DNA of 64,000 nt from Ichthyophis bannanicus (GCA_033557465.1 CM066035.1:908393309-908457308), one strand, 5' to 3'; counted from the stretch's first letter, positions 42,400 through 53,659 are shown. The notes: a model not told the origin generated them from the sequence alone. A program made the numbers and translations.

Positions 42400-42880
42400 A
42401 CAGCAACTACTACTGATCATTTGTAAAGTGCTAAAAGGCATATGCAGCACTGCACAGACACACGTAACAGATGGTCCCTATTCAGCAGAGCTTACATTCT
42501 AGTCGGGACAGACAATACAGTAGCTGTGGACAGGATACGTCCAAGCGGAATGGTCAGGACACACAAGGGAGCTTAGGTGGATCTGATCCAACAGTGGCAC
42601 CGATGAGGTGAGTGCCCAGCCTGGAATTGAGAGGGGCAAGAGACAAAGCCAGACACACAGACTCAGGTAGTTTGTTCCAGGCATATGGGGCTGCAAGGTG
42701 AAGGGAACAACATCTGGATCTGGCAGGAGAAGGGACGGGCACAGATAGATGCAATCTGACAGAAAAGCGGTGTTCATGAGGAAGGGTGTAAAGAGAGATA
42801 AGAGGGGAATGGTAGTGTAGAACAGCCAGAGGCACGAAAAGGGCATGTATTTGTTGCTCAGCAATATTATGCATTCTTTG
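42400..42880 (-). pseudogene. L2-like LINE 3' end
   Basis: The minus-strand frame 42874-42554 ends with CCSLHLAAPYAWNKLPESV ... LNSRLGTHLI, the C-terminal block of L2/Rex-type RT proteins (aPklWNsLP..fK..LktHL). It is followed by the tail: AGTGCTGCATATGCCTTTTA, GCACTTTACAAATGATCAG. The upstream RT is missing, so it is a 5'-truncated copy. Confidence 0.7.
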
Positions 42881-43755
42881 GGGACCTGCAAGATTAGTTC
42901 AGAGTTTTGTGGACCTGGTGTGGGTCCATCCCTAGCAGTTTAAGGCATGTTTGTAGAGATAACCAGAGCAGGAATCAGTGGGGCCGGTTTCTCATGCCCA
43001 TAGCATTTGATGCAAGATATGTCCTGACATACATGTTCATATTTACATTCTGGTATACCATATTGGGTTGCACTGGGCTTACCTAGCACCTTTCAGGGCA
43101 TGAGGGGGACAGGTATATGGTCTAGGCTGTAGCTGTCATTTCTCCATGGTGTTTATATCTAGTGTGCATCAGCACACTACTGACTGTGATGGGCAGCCAA
43201 GGAGATGCACATTTTTCCCGAGATGCATGGCATCCGCAGGTACATCGTGGAGACAAGCAGGATCTGAAACGTGTAACATTTCAGAATACAGTTGGCGCAG
43301 GGACGTCCAAAATGTTTACCCACGTTTTAGGCACAGGGCCAGCTGGATAGCGCTTGCTTGCATGTACCCACCAAACACATTTATCACCCTGATTCCAGTC
43401 ACACAGGCATGTCCAGACCCGCAGTTGCGGAATTAGTTTCAAAGGGGACCTGATTTTGATTTAGACGTGTCTGCGGACCAGATGTGCATGTTATGGAATC
43501 GCGCCCTACTGGATAGCAAAACAAAAATTAAGTTAGGATAGCCATTGAACTGTCCTAACTTTTTGTGGCTATCTATCCGGTAAACAGGCTTAAAATCCAC
43601 GGACCACCCTGGCTCTATTCAGATAGTGTCGAGATGGTCTGTGGAGATATTCAGTTGCACTAGCTGGTTAGTGTCGCTGAATATTGGCCTCAGCTGAGTT
43701 TATGCAGTTTGCATAATTTGCAAATCACATAAATCCCTTTGAATATCAGGCCCAA
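42881..43755. other. Unassigned region
   Basis: Short frames at 43146-43436 have no recognised domain. The part from 43550 contains ATTCAGATAGTG and GATATTCAG-type words also seen near 40800, hinting at an old shared repeat. Confidence 0.35.
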
Positions 43756-43830
43756 AGTTTCTAGATGAAATAAATGACTACTTCATGGAGATGTTGCTTC
43801 AGGAACTAACACAAGGGGGAGCTATTTTAG
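43756..43830 (+). pseudogene. LINE endonuclease scrap (CR1-like)
   Basis: Encodes KFLDEINDYFMEMLLQELTQGGAILD, similar in order to QLVTDPTREGAILD of the intact CR1 endonuclease (45170-45220). Homology stops abruptly at 43830. Confidence 0.5.
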
Positions 43831-44099
43831 ACTCACCCCTGATGCGCCCAGCACGGAATCCTCCTGCCGTGCCGTCGAAGACACCGCTACTGACCCAGTG
43901 TTCCAGGGTTCTCTGGCTGACGTCTGAAACTTGCGGTGGAGCTCCAGGGAAGCCTGCTTGTTTCCTTTTTCTCCGTCCCATCGCCGATGAAACATGAGTT
44001 CACCGCCCAGACAAAATACACCGGACCAACTCAGAGCGGACGCCGACCGTCAGGTACCTGCCGCCATCTTGCCTCCCCGCAAATTACCTTTTTTAAAAG
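43831..44099. other. Unassigned GC-richer segment
   Basis: Lies between two LINE scraps; no domain recognised. Confidence 0.3.
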
Positions 44100-44400
44100 G
44101 GCTCTAGGGGTGATCTGGGAAACTACAGACTGGTGAACCTGGAATCAGCGCTAGGCTAAATGGTAGAAACCATTATAAAGAACAAAATCAATGAACATGC
44201 AAATAGTCATGGTTTATTGGGACAAAGCAATTTGGATTTAGCCAGGGAAGCCTTGCCTCATCAGTCTGCTACATATTTTTGAAGGTGAGAATAGACATTT
44301 AAAAGATGAGATGGCTGAAATAGTGTATCTGGATTTCAGAAAGTAATTGAAAAAGATCCTGATAAGAGACTTTTGAGGAAATTAAAAAGTCATGGGCTAG
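44100..44400 (+). pseudogene. L3/CR1-like RT fragment
   Basis: GNYRLVNLES, ETIIKNKINEH, GLLGQSN and VSGFQKVIEKDPDKRLLRKLKSHG are decayed versions of the RT blocks GNYRPVSLTS ... YLDFQKAFD. Several stops interrupt it. Confidence 0.6.
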
Positions 44401-44568
44401 ATGGCTGCGTGGCTGCGTGGATGGTGTCATCGAGAGCGTTTTGGTTTCCTAGACCATGGGATGCTTTTCCAAGGGTTGCAAAGCAGAGATGGCATCCATC
44501 TGTCCAAGAGAGGTCAACGCATCTTTGGTAGTAGACTGGCTAATCTACTGAAGAGGGCTTTAAACTAG
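44401..44568 (+). pseudogene. CR1-like ORF1 C-terminus (5'-truncated element)
   Basis: The last part reads LQSRDGIHLSKRGQRIFGSRLANLLKRALN and stops at TAG 44566-44568, the end of the esterase-type ORF1 of CR1-like LINEs. Homology to ORF1 begins within about 44440; upstream is unrelated RT sequence, so the element is truncated here. Confidence 0.75.
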
Positions 44569-44579
44569 ATTCCTTGGGG

Positions 44580-47441
44580 ATGGGTGAAGAAAGCCCCCAG
44601 GTAAGTGAAAGCCCCCAGGTAGGTGATACATTAAATACCTTTATGGAAATGGGTAACAGGGGTAACATATGGAAAGCAGTGTGTATTAATGCCCGTAGCA
44701 TGGGAAATAAGATCCCTGAGGTTGAAGCTTTGGTGGGAGTGGCTGACTTGGATTTAGTGGCAGTTACAGAAACATGGTTCACAGAAAACAATGACTGGGA
44801 TGTAACTATACCTGGCTATACTTTATTCAGGAAGGACAGGGTAGGAAGAAGAGGAGGAGGAGTGGCACTATATGTAAAAACTACTATTAAAGCTTTGGAA
44901 TTACAGAGCTTAAAAGGGAGAGAGGAGGCATTGTGGGTTAAACTAGAAAGAGGGAAAGAGAAATCTATTTGCATTGGAGTGATATACAGACCTCCCTCAC
45001 AAGAGGAAGAGGTGGACAGAGAGTTAATTGAAGACATACGCAGCATTGCTAAGAAAGGGGAAGTGCTACTGATAGGAGATTTCAATATGCCAGATGTTGA
45101 TTGGCACATTCCTGCTGCAGTATCATCTAGAAGTAAGGAGATCCTGGATTCTCTACAGGGAGAACTATTCAGGCAATTGGTAACAGACCCCACACGTGAA
45201 GGGGCCATACTGGACTTGGTGCTTACCAATGGTGAAAGTGTTTCTGATGTTGTAGTGGGAGATCATTTTGCTTCCAGTGATCACCAGATGGTGTGGTTCA
45301 GTATTAGGACTAGGGCTGTTAGAATCCATTCCAAGGTGAGGATCTTAGACTTTAGGAAGACTAACTTTGCGAAGATGGGCCAATACCTCAGGGAGTCGTT
45401 AGTGGGATGGGAACAGCTGGGGGATGTAGAAAAACAGTGGGCAAAACTGAAAGGGGGTATTTTAAGGGCAACCAACCTTTTTGTTAAAATGGTAAATAAA
45501 GGCAAAAGGAACAGGAGACCGCTATGGTTTTCGAAGGAAGTAGCTGAAAAAGTGAAGAAAAAGAGGGAGGCCTTCATGAAATACAAGAGATCACAGAGAG
45601 CAGAAGACAAGCATCTGTATTTGGAAAAACTTAGAGAAGCTAGCAAAGTAGTCAAGAAGACAAAGATTCAAAAGGAGGAGGAAATAGCCAATGCAATAAA
45701 ATGGGGGGATAAGACATTTTTCAGATATATTAGTGAGAAGAGGAAGAGCAAAAGTGGTATTGTCAGACTCAAGGGTGCAGGGGGGGAATATGTAGAAGCT
45801 GATAAGGATAAAGCGGAATTGCTTAACAAATATTTTTGTTCTGTGTTCACAGATGAAGAACCAGGAGCAGGACCTCAGAAAACACCCACAAATAAGAACA
45901 GAAGCGAGGGACATCTTGAACTATTTTCAGAAGACTGGGTTCGTGAGAAACTAGCTCAACTTAAAGTAGACAAAGCGATGGGACCGGATGGGATACACCC
46001 TAGAATACTGAGGGAACTTGGGGACGTTCTAGCAGCTCCACTGACTGACCTTTTCAATGCCTCGTTGGAGTCAGGAGTGGTGCCAAAGGACTGGAGAGAG
46101 GCTCATGTGGTGCCTTTACACAAAAGCGGAAGTAAGGATGTGGTTGAAAACTACAGGCCGGTTAGTTTAACTTCGGTGGTGAGTAAATTATTGGAAACGC
46201 TGCTGAAAGAGAAAATAGTGAGGTTTCTGGAGTCCAGCGGATTACAGGATCCGAGGCAGCATGGATTCACCAGAGGCAGGTCTTGTCAGACAAATCTGAT
46301 TGATTTTTTTGACTGGGTGACCAGGGAGGTGGACCGAGGGAGAGCTCTAGATGTGGTGTATTTAGATTTCCGTAAAGCCTTTGACACTGTTCCTCACAGG
46401 CGACTTATAAACAAACTGAGCACCCTAGGGATGGACCCTAAAGTTACTGCTTGGGTTAGAAATTGGTTGGGTGGGAGGCGACAAAGAGTACAAGTAAATG
46501 GAGCTCACTCTGAGGAGAAGGATGTTACCAGTGGTGTGCCCCAGGGATCTGTCCTTGGTCCGATTCTTTTTAACATCTTTGTTAGTGATATAGCGGAAGG
46601 GCTGTCGGGTAAGGTTTGCCTCTTTGCGGATGATACCAAAATCTGCAATAGAGTAGACACCCAGGAAGGGGTAGATAACATGAGGAGGGATCTAGCTAAG
46701 CTTGAAGAATGGTCTAGAATTTGGCAGCTGGGATTTAATGTTAAAAAATGTAAGGTCATGCATTTGGGCTGCAGCAATCCAAGGGAGCAATACAGTATAG
46801 GAGGTGAAGTACTTTTGTCCACTAAAGAAGAGCGGGACCTAGGCGTGGTTGTGTCTGATGATCTTAAAGTAGCTAAACAGGTGGAAAAGGCGACAGCAAA
46901 AGCTAGAAGGATGCTTGGGTGCATACGGAGAGGAATGGCTAGCAGAAAAAAGGAGGTGATAATGCCTCTGTATAAGTCTTTGGTGCGACCTCATTTGGAG
47001 TATGGTGTGCAATTCTGGAGACTGCACCTTCAAAAGGATGTGAACAGGATGGAGTCGGTGCAGAGGGTTGCTACCAAAATGATTAATGGGCTTCATTATA
47101 AAGCATATGAGGACAGACTTAAGGATCTTAATATGTACACCTTAGAGGAAAGGCGGGATAGAGGTGATATGATTGAGATGTTTAAATACCTCTGTGGCAT
47201 AAATGTTCAGGGAGAGAGCCTCTTTCAATTGAAAGCAAGTTCTGCTACGAGGGGACATGGGATGAGGGTGAAGGGAGATAGATTCAGGAGTGATATGCGG
47301 AAATATTTCTTTACGGAAAGAGTAGTGGATCCGTGGAATAGTCTCCCAGTGGAGGTGGTAGAGATGAGGACAGTAACTGAATTCAAGAAAGCATGGGACC
47401 AATACAGAGGATCTCTAAAGGCAAAAAGTGGACTGTTGTAG
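44580..47441 (+). CDS. CR1-like LINE ORF2: endonuclease-reverse transcriptase
   Basis: Uninterrupted 953-954 codon frame starting at the first in-frame ATG, 44580, 11 bases after the ORF1 stop. The APE endonuclease has INARSMGNK, the VTETW glutamate, GGGVALYVK, VIYRPPS, the catalytic GDFNMPDVDW, and SSDHQMVWF. The RT has VDKAMGPDGIHPRIL, NYRPVSLTSVVSKLLE, QHGFTRGRSCQTNL, YLDFRKAFDTVPH, SGVPQGSVLGPILF and catalytic FADDTK (about residue 683). The C-terminal region ends MLGCIRRGMASRKKEV ... FFTERVVDPWNSLPVEVV. Length and block order fit a complete CR1/L3-group ORF2. It acts in target-primed reverse transcription. Since ORF1 is truncated, this copy probably cannot move alone, but ORF2 is recently active or young. 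Confidence 0.93.
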   Translation: MGEESPQVSESPQVGDTLNTFMEMGNRGNIWKAVCINARSMGNKIPEVEALVGVADLDLVAVTETWFTENNDWDVTIPGYTLFRKDRVGRRGGGVALYVKTTIKALELQSLKGREEALWVKLERGKEKSICIGVIYRPPSQEEEVDRELIEDIRSIAKKGEVLLIGDFNMPDVDWHIPAAVSSRSKEILDSLQGELFRQLVTDPTREGAILDLVLTNGESVSDVVVGDHFASSDHQMVWFSIRTRAVRIHSKVRILDFRKTNFAKMGQYLRESLVGWEQLGDVEKQWAKLKGGILRATNLFVKMVNKGKRNRRPLWFSKEVAEKVKKKREAFMKYKRSQRAEDKHLYLEKLREASKVVKKTKIQKEEEIANAIKWGDKTFFRYISEKRKSKSGIVRLKGAGGEYVEADKDKAELLNKYFCSVFTDEEPGAGPQKTPTNKNRSEGHLELFSEDWVREKLAQLKVDKAMGPDGIHPRILRELGDVLAAPLTDLFNASLESGVVPKDWREAHVVPLHKSGSKDVVENYRPVSLTSVVSKLLETLLKEKIVRFLESSGLQDPRQHGFTRGRSCQTNLIDFFDWVTREVDRGRALDVVYLDFRKAFDTVPHRRLINKLSTLGMDPKVTAWVRNWLGGRRQRVQVNGAHSEEKDVTSGVPQGSVLGPILFNIFVSDIAEGLSGKVCLFADDTKICNRVDTQEGVDNMRRDLAKLEEWSRIWQLGFNVKKCKVMHLGCSNPREQYSIGGEVLLSTKEERDLGVVVSDDLKVAKQVEKATAKARRMLGCIRRGMASRKKEVIMPLYKSLVRPHLEYGVQFWRLHLQKDVNRMESVQRVATKMINGLHYKAYEDRLKDLNMYTLEERRDRGDMIEMFKYLCGINVQGESLFQLKASSATRGHGMRVKGDRFRSDMRKYFFTERVVDPWNSLPVEVVEMRTVTEFKKAWDQYRGSLKAKSGLL

Positions 47442-47512
47442 TTGTTATGGAAGGACAGACTAGATAGGCCATGTGGTCTTTTTCTGTCGTCATATTTCTA
47501 TGTTTCTATGGC
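47442..47512 (+). repeat. CR1-like LINE 3' UTR and tail
   Basis: Short 3' UTR (GACTAGATAGGCCATGTGGT) ending in the short repeat TTCTATGTTTCTATG, the octamer-like tail of CR1-group LINEs. Confidence 0.75.
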
Positions 47513-47559
47513 AGTGTCCTGTTGTGGACTGGGAAATGATTTAAAGGTAGAAATCAGAG

Positions 47560-47805
47560 AGTAGGGCTAATTGGTCAGATTTCTCAATGGAGAAAGATGA
47601 ATAGTGGAGCACTCTGGTATGCTGGGCCACCTGCTTTTTAACATATTTATAAATGACCTGGAAATGGGAACACTGAGTAAGGTGATAAAATTTGCAAAGG
47701 ACACAAACTTATTCAAAGCTCTTAAATCACAAGAGGATGGTGAAAAAGTGGAAGAGGACCTTGAGAAATTTGATGCCTCGGCATCCAAATGGTAAATGAA
47801 ATTTA
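47560..47805 (+). pseudogene. LINE RT fragment interrupted by E4, first part
   Basis: GMLGHLLFNIFINDLEMGTLSKVIKFAKDTNLFK corresponds to the GPxLFNIFxxDLE...FADDTKLFK region, with the catalytic DD changed. It ends at MKF just before E4 and continues at 49278 (NVENYALMEEQ...YSYMI). Confidence 0.7.
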
Positions 47806-48704
47806 GGGGTATGTTTACTAAACTGCGGTAACGTAGCAATGGCTACGTTAACGCGCGTTAAGTAACGTTACCTAACATGCATTACATCACCAGCCGCGCT
47901 AAGTCCTGCAGAGGGTGGAGAGAGGGCAGAGAGAAGGCGTCAATGGGCGGGGAGTGGATGGGGAGAGGCTCCTTTTACACTAACGAGGGGAAATGAAGGG
48001 CTGAAAAGTACTGCAAATGAAAACCTGGCGTTAGATGCACATTTGCAGGAGAGAGAAACCAGTTTAGTGTCAGCAATGTACAACATAGGCAGGGAGCCCA
48101 AGAAACGTGATAGTAGTGCTCCATTTATAGCAACAGCATAGTGCCCAAGTATGAAAGGCCACTATGGCGATGATGCAAATGGGGCATAGGGGGCTGCAGG
48201 TGGGACATGCAGTGGGGGCAGCTGTGGCACAGGGTGGACTAGGCAGTCACCTAGGTGGCACAAAGGAACATAGAAACCAGAAATCAGCAAGACAGCAGCT
48301 GACAAAGGCCAAACACAATCTACCTACATCTACCTGGTCCACCCTAGCTAACAGTTGCCAGGGCACTGACCTGACATCCCCCCAGCCAACCCGTCCCCAA
48401 GCGGAAGGGACATAATATTGGTAGGCGGTGTTGGGGGGATGTGAAGATGCCCATCTATGCCTCCCCACCCCAGACACGCTCCCTAGGCGACTGCCTACCA
48501 ACACAGTGGATGGCCTGGGACTGCGCACTACCAGCACCGACAGCATATGGTCAGGTCAGCATGCCCGTGCTGGAAAGGGCAGTGGCATCTGCCCACAGCA
48601 GACCAAGGCCAAGTCCTGTTCAGGTGGGTGGTGTGCAGTGCAACAGACAAGGTTTGTCTGATGAACAGACATGGTATCCCCAAAGACTAACCTGCCTCTG
48701 TGAC

Positions 48705-48780
48705 AACAGTATGATGCAGTACACACAGCCAGTGCCTCTAGAAACAGAGGGTCACAGGTTCAAATCCCAGCTGTGGAGCC
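48705..48780 (+). repeat. tRNA-like module in E4
   Basis: ATGCAGTACACACAGCCAG followed by GGTTCAAATCCC; homologous to the modules in the other E copies. Confidence 0.5.
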
Positions 48781-48987
48781 TGCAGAGCATGTTCTTAGAT
48801 TTTACCCTACAATGCAGATACAACAGCAACATGTGCAAAGCCCAAAGCCCATACACCTTGTCTAATAGACAATATTTTGGTGGTGGTGAGAAGTGAGGAG
48901 GAATGTGACACATTCTATCTAACCTTTTTGATGTCTTGGACATCTGCACCTTGCCCACTCACAATCTTAAATGACAGAGGTGTAAGG

Positions 48988-49138
48988 CAGGGGTCTCCAA
49001 ATCCAGCCCTGGAGGGCCACAAACCAGTCAGGTTGGCAGGATATCTCTAATGCATATATATCTCATGCATATTCATTAGGGATATCCCGAAAACCTGACT
49101 GGTCTGCGGCTCTCCAGGACCAGGGTTCCCTACCCCTG
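48988..49138 (-). mobile_element. Non-autonomous hAT element in E4
   Basis: Begins CAGGGGTCTCC and ends GGTTCCCTACCCCTG. The flanks GTGTAAGG / GTCTAAGG are 8-bp duplicates with one change. It is a palindrome with a CATGCATATTCATTAGG block shared with other hAT copies here. It differs in termini and site from the CAGAG-type copies. Confidence 0.75.
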
Positions 49139-49277
49139 GTCTAAGGTGTCTTGCAACGTGCGTTAGCTGATACGGCTTGCTGTAATAATGCACTGCCCAC
49201 GCTTTTATTTGGGCTTCTGTACCATTACCGTGCAACCTAACGCAAGTGACATTACCGCAGTTTAGTAAACATACCCC

Positions 49278-49330
49278 TTAATGTGGAGAATTATGCACTT
49301 ATGGAAGAACAACCCAACTATAGCTACATG
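49278..49330 (+). pseudogene. LINE RT fragment after E4, second part
   Basis: NVENYALMEEQPNYSYMIELQ continues the frame cut at 47805 (the region after FADD in CR1-like RT), then homology ends. Confidence 0.55.
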
Positions 49331-49745
49331 ATAGAACTCCAGCCCAAAGACTTACCCGATCGCTCCCACATAAGGGATCCGGGGGTTACCAGGCTCCATT
49401 GCAGCCTAGGGAAGGCCCTTACACATATGCTGATCACCCTACCTAAAGGGACAACATCAGAACACAATGCTGCAGCAGTTCCTTTAAATCGCCAGAGCTG
49501 CAGGAAGTAAGTGATTTCGCCGGCCCTTCTCCAGTCCAAAGACTTACCTGATCTCTCCCACATAGGGGATCCGTTATAGGGCTATGGGTTAAAGGGCTCC
49601 ATCGGGGATCCCACATACGGGATGGGTTATAGGGCTCCATTGTGGCCTAGGGAAGGCCCCTGCACATGCGGCTGATCACCTTGCCCACAGGGACAACATC
49701 AGAATGTGATGCTGCAGTAGCTCCTTTAACTCTCCAGAGCAGTGG
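49331..49745 (+). repeat. Two tandem copies of a roughly 180-210-bp unit
   Basis: CCAAAGACTTACCCGATC and CCAAAGACTTACCTGATC start the units near 49333 and 49536. Both contain CCTAGGGAAGGCCC, GCTGATCACC and GGGACAACATCAGAA in order. The second has a short internal duplication around GGGTTATAGGGCTCCAT. Confidence 0.7.
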
Positions 49746-49929
49746 GCCTGCCCTGAAGGGCCATGCCGAAGGACCCTTAGGCATGGTCTTTAGAGTGGAC
49801 CGAAGAGTGGAACATTCCATCGCATAAGACAGGTAACCAAAGTCTCTACTAAGCACCCAATGTCCTAGCCCTGCTTCATCTAAACATATAGACAGCGATA
49901 CAGCCACACGAGTTCTGCAACTGCCAGAA

Positions 49930-50205
49930 CCTCTACTGCAAAAACCTTAACCTCAGGCTGGAGGGCCAGGGGTTCAATTCCCTCATAGGGGCAAGTAATA
50001 TCAGGCCAGATGGACTGGGGCCTCTAGTCCCATGGCCACTCCTTGTGGCTTTGGACAAGTCACTTAACCTTCCATTGCCTCAGGTACACTTAGATTGTGA
50101 GCCCTTCAGGGATGAAGGAATAAAAAGTGCCTGTTAGCATATATCTGTAAACCGCTCTGATACACCGGGTAAAGGGCGGTATATCGAGTGCCTAAACCAT
50201 AAACC
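49930..50205 (+). repeat. tRNA-derived SINE with L2/MIR-like tail
   Basis: A B-box-like GGTTCAATTCC, then TTGGACAAGTCACTTAACC, CCATTGCCTCAGGTAC, TTAGATTGTGAGCCC and AAACCGCTCT...GGCGGTATAT form a typical SINE. The A-box region is poorly kept. Confidence 0.65.
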
Positions 50206-50429
50206 ATAATGCTCCTCATGGGCCTCTGGCTCACTCTTCGGGGCCTAATTGCCTTGTTCCTAACAGGCAAAGCTATCCCTCTTCATCACCAGGTGTTCAT
50301 CCCTATTATTCACAACCCAAGACAGTCAAAACACAACAGTTCCTGCAACCTCAGTCACATAAGTAAAAACAGAAAGATTGAGTGCCTAATCAGAATTCAA
50401 CCCAGTGCCCTCACAGCTATGCTATATGG

Positions 50430-51455
50430 GCACCCCAGCTACCCTATCAATTCCCAACACTAAACTGTTCCCTGGTCAATGCACATTCGGCCGGCAACAA
50501 AATCCCTACCTTATCTGAGTCCATAACAAACCAAAAGATAGACATCATGTGCATTATAGAAACATGGTTTTTGGAAACAGATAAAATATTATTAAACCAG
50601 TTAAACTCTACCACTCCCAAAATACACAACTGTCCCAGAACTGATGGCAAAGGTGGTGGAGTCTGCATTCTAACCAGCAAGCATTTACAATTCAACACGA
50701 TGGAAACACCATCCTCACAAAACTTATATATGCTCACAATCACAAATGAACATTTCACATTCTGCCTAACATAAAGAGCCCCCTCGACCAGTTCTGAGGA
50801 GTTATCCAACATACTTGAAGCCACATGCACCCACTCCAACAAGCAGGCTAACTTCATCCTTCTCGGAGATTTCAACTTATCAACTATACCCAATAGGAAA
50901 GCTATTGCATTCACAGAAACCATGGACAGTCTGCAGTTCATCCAACTTATTAACAACCCTACCAACTTTAAAGGTATTATACTGGACCTTATATTCATCC
51001 CAAACATCCTAGCAAGTGACCCCAAACAACCACTCCCATCAAATGTGCTAGTCCCATGGTCCAACCATAGCCTGATAAATTTCACGTTTCCATACTTGAA
51101 CAAATGCACTCCAAGTCACAACATCAACCCAACAACTCGAAGATTCCTGCTATTCAACAATCAAGCCTTTATTCAGAAAGTACTGCCAAATCTCCCAGCT
51201 GAAAATCATATCAAAGCCCTTATAAGTAAATAGAACTCAACAATATCTGTTACTGCCCAGGCACCTCGAAAAGTCAACAAAAATATTCACCAACGTCTAA
51301 CCCTATGGTTTTCAACAACACTGAAAGACCTCAAATGCAAGCTACACCGCATCGAATGCAAATGCCAACATCTCCAAGCCACATACACAGAGGAACAGAA
51401 CAGATATTGTGCACTCACCCTCAGAGCTAAACAGAATATCATACCAACCTAATAA
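50430..51455 (+). pseudogene. LINE endonuclease region (Rex/L2-like), truncated
   Basis: NAHSAGNKIPTLSESI, IIETWF, KGGGVCIL, LLGDFNLS and FTETMDSLQFIQLINNPTNFKGIILDLIF, then WSNHSLINF in place of SDH, spell a decayed APE endonuclease. A stop at about 50773 and later stops interrupt it. The region after the endonuclease (KVLPNLPAENH...) leads toward RT but is cut at about 51455. Confidence 0.75.
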
Positions 51456-51474
51456 AAAGTGCCATTAACAAGAT

Positions 51475-52195
51475 TTGGATGGGGCAAGATGGCAGCATGA
51501 GCTGTGGTACGGGTGAGCTGGCAGAGGGGAGAGAACGGTGGTGCCATGTCTCACAAGAGGAAGGGGAAGACTTTGGCAGTTATGTCCGTCTCCATGCCGA
51601 AGCTGCTAGTGCAGTCTCTCCTATCGTTTTTGACGCCTGTCACCATGCCGCAGAGTTCTTCGGCCCCTTCGGGCACGTCGGCATCCAATGCTAGCTGCAG
51701 TGGGGTCTCTTTGAGCCCTGTACTTAGAACATCCCTGCCACTGCCGCAACTGGAGAATGCCAAGAGAGGGCAGGGAAATTCCAATGGTGTTTCCCAGAGT
51801 GTTTCTTTGATGGCAGAGCACCCCTCAGATTTCAAGGCTTTGTTGCAGGCTCCTGTGAATCCTCTAGAGGCGGGTCAGCACCAGGCGGTGACTGAGAGAC
51901 CGGCTGTGATTACGCTGGATGCGTTATGGGATGCAATCAAGGCTGTGGAGTCTACTCTGGCAGGATATGCTGGTAACTTGGATGCTCAGTAGGTGAGTGT
52001 CCAGTCTAAGCTGGGACCGTACGATTCTACTCTGGTACAGCAAATTGCTCGAATGGAGAAAGTAGAAGCTGCATTGGAGTCTCTTCAGGCTGTGAGTACA
52101 GCACAGATAAAATAAAAGGAGATCTTGAATAGGAAGGTACTATTCCTGGAAAATTAGGTTCAAAAGAACAATTTAAGGTTCCTTAATTTCCCTAA
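51475..52195 (+). pseudogene. L1-like LINE 5' end and ORF1, cut by E5
   Basis: A GGGGCAAGATGGCAGCATGAG leader is followed by a frame with MSHKRKGKTL, a Ser/Pro-rich stretch, then a coiled-coil-like part (LDALWDAIKAVESTLAG) and, past stops at 51992 and about 52113, FLEN*VQKNNLRFLNFP. The last block matches the start of the RNA-recognition part of L1 ORF1p. It is interrupted at 52196 by E5. Confidence 0.65.
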
Positions 52196-53083
52196 GGGGT
52201 ATGTTTACTAAACGGCACAAATGTCGCAGCTGAGACATTATCGCGTGATAATGGCGCATTACTGTGCGAGAACGTCATGTATCGCACGATAATGTCTCCA
52301 GTGGTGGTAAGGTGCGCAGAGGGTGGAGTAAGGCTCTCCAGAGGGCAAAGTAAGGCTCTCCAGGGGCGAAGATAAGGGGTCAATGGGCGGAGAGTGGGCG
52401 GGGAGAGGCTCCATGCACACTAACGCCGTGAAATAAAGGTCTGAAAATTAGCACCAGTAAAAACCTCGTGCTAGAGGCACATTTGCAGCGGAGAGAGACG
52501 ATTTTAGTCAGCAATGTGCAGCAAAGGCAGGGAAACCAAGAAAAGTGATAGTAGTGATACATGTGCAGCAACATCATAGTACCCAAGTACGAGAGGGCAC
52601 TACTGTGAGGATGCAAATGGGGTACAGGGGGCTGCAGGCAGGACATGCAGTGGGGCAGCTGGGGCACAGGTTGGGATAGGCAGATGCCTAGGTGACACAT
52701 AGGAATGTAGAAGCAGAAAACTAGCAAGACAGTAACTGACCAAGGGCAAACATGGCCACGAGTGTGTGTCCCACATAACATTGGCAGGCGGTGCTGGGGG
52801 AAGCATTGATGTCTAGGCAGGCACCCCTACCCCATATCACGCACCATAGGCAGCCACCTGCCGGCACACTGGCTGGCTTGGGACTGCGCATCACCAGCAG
52901 CACCGGCACAAGGGCATGTCAGCATGGTGGCAGAGGGGTGCTGGTGGCGGAGGGGGCAGTGGCATCGGTGCACAGCAGACCACAGCCAAGCCCCATTTAG
53001 GTGGGTGCCGTGCACTGCAACAGACAAGGTCTGTCTGACGAACAGTCATGGTATCCCCAGGGAATGATTAGCTTCTGTGGCAA

Positions 53084-53155
53084 CAGGTTGGTGCAGTACA
53101 CACAGCCAGTGTGTTCAGAGGCAGAAGGTCACAGGTTCACATCCCAGCTGTGGCT
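53084..53155 (+). repeat. tRNA-like module in E5
   Basis: TTGGTGCAGTACACACAGCC and GGTTCACATCC; weak cloverleaf. Confidence 0.45.
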
Positions 53156-53302
53156 CCTGCAAACCACATCCCTATATTTTACCCAGTACTAAACCATGGT
53201 AATAAAGATGGAACCTTTATTGTAGATTGCATAGACATGCCATAAATGCCTATATTTTACCCTACAGGGCACAGACACCATAAACATGTGCAATCCCTAG
53301 AG

Positions 53303-53495
53303 CAGAGTTTCCCAACTGCAGTCCTGGAGTGCCAAACACTATTCAGGTTTCATGCTATCCCTAATAAAGATGCCTGTGCTGCATTTGTATGCACAGCCCC
53401 CATTGTATGCAAATATATCTCATGCATATTCATTAGGGACAGCATGAAAACCTGAACCGTGTTTGGCCCATCAGGACTGGAGTTGGGAACCTCTG
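53303..53495 (-). mobile_element. Non-autonomous hAT element in E5 with perfect 8-bp duplication
   Basis: CAGAGTTTCCCAACT ... AGTTGGGAACCTCTG, flanked on both sides by CCCTAGAG (53295-53302, 53496-53503). It is the cleanest of the CAGAG-type copies. Confidence 0.85.
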
Positions 53496-53659
53496 CCCTA
53501 GAGCAGTGGCCAACAGGGGCACAAACACTCACACCCACAGGCTCCACTATCCAAAGCCTCATGGAAAGTCAGGCTATTGGGCCCTGCGCGGAGCAGAATC
53601 TCTCAGTACTAGCACCTGCATACCTTAGCAATTCTGTCCTAAACTTGGGAACACGTTAC

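Larger units (their letters stand above)
47806..49277 (-). mobile_element. E4: short (1.47-kb) Harbinger-like element
   Basis: Starts GGGGTATGTTTACTAAAC and ends TTTAGTAAACATACCCC, flanked by exact TTA duplicates (47803-47805, 49278-49280). Its insertion splits a LINE codon series, confirming the borders. The C-rich block lies near the left, so it is reversed relative to E1. Subterminal words are TAACGCGCGTTA-like. It keeps a tRNA-like module (about 48705-48780), half of a hairpin seen whole in E5, and a hAT element. It lacks the long left-arm fold-backs. Confidence 0.8.
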
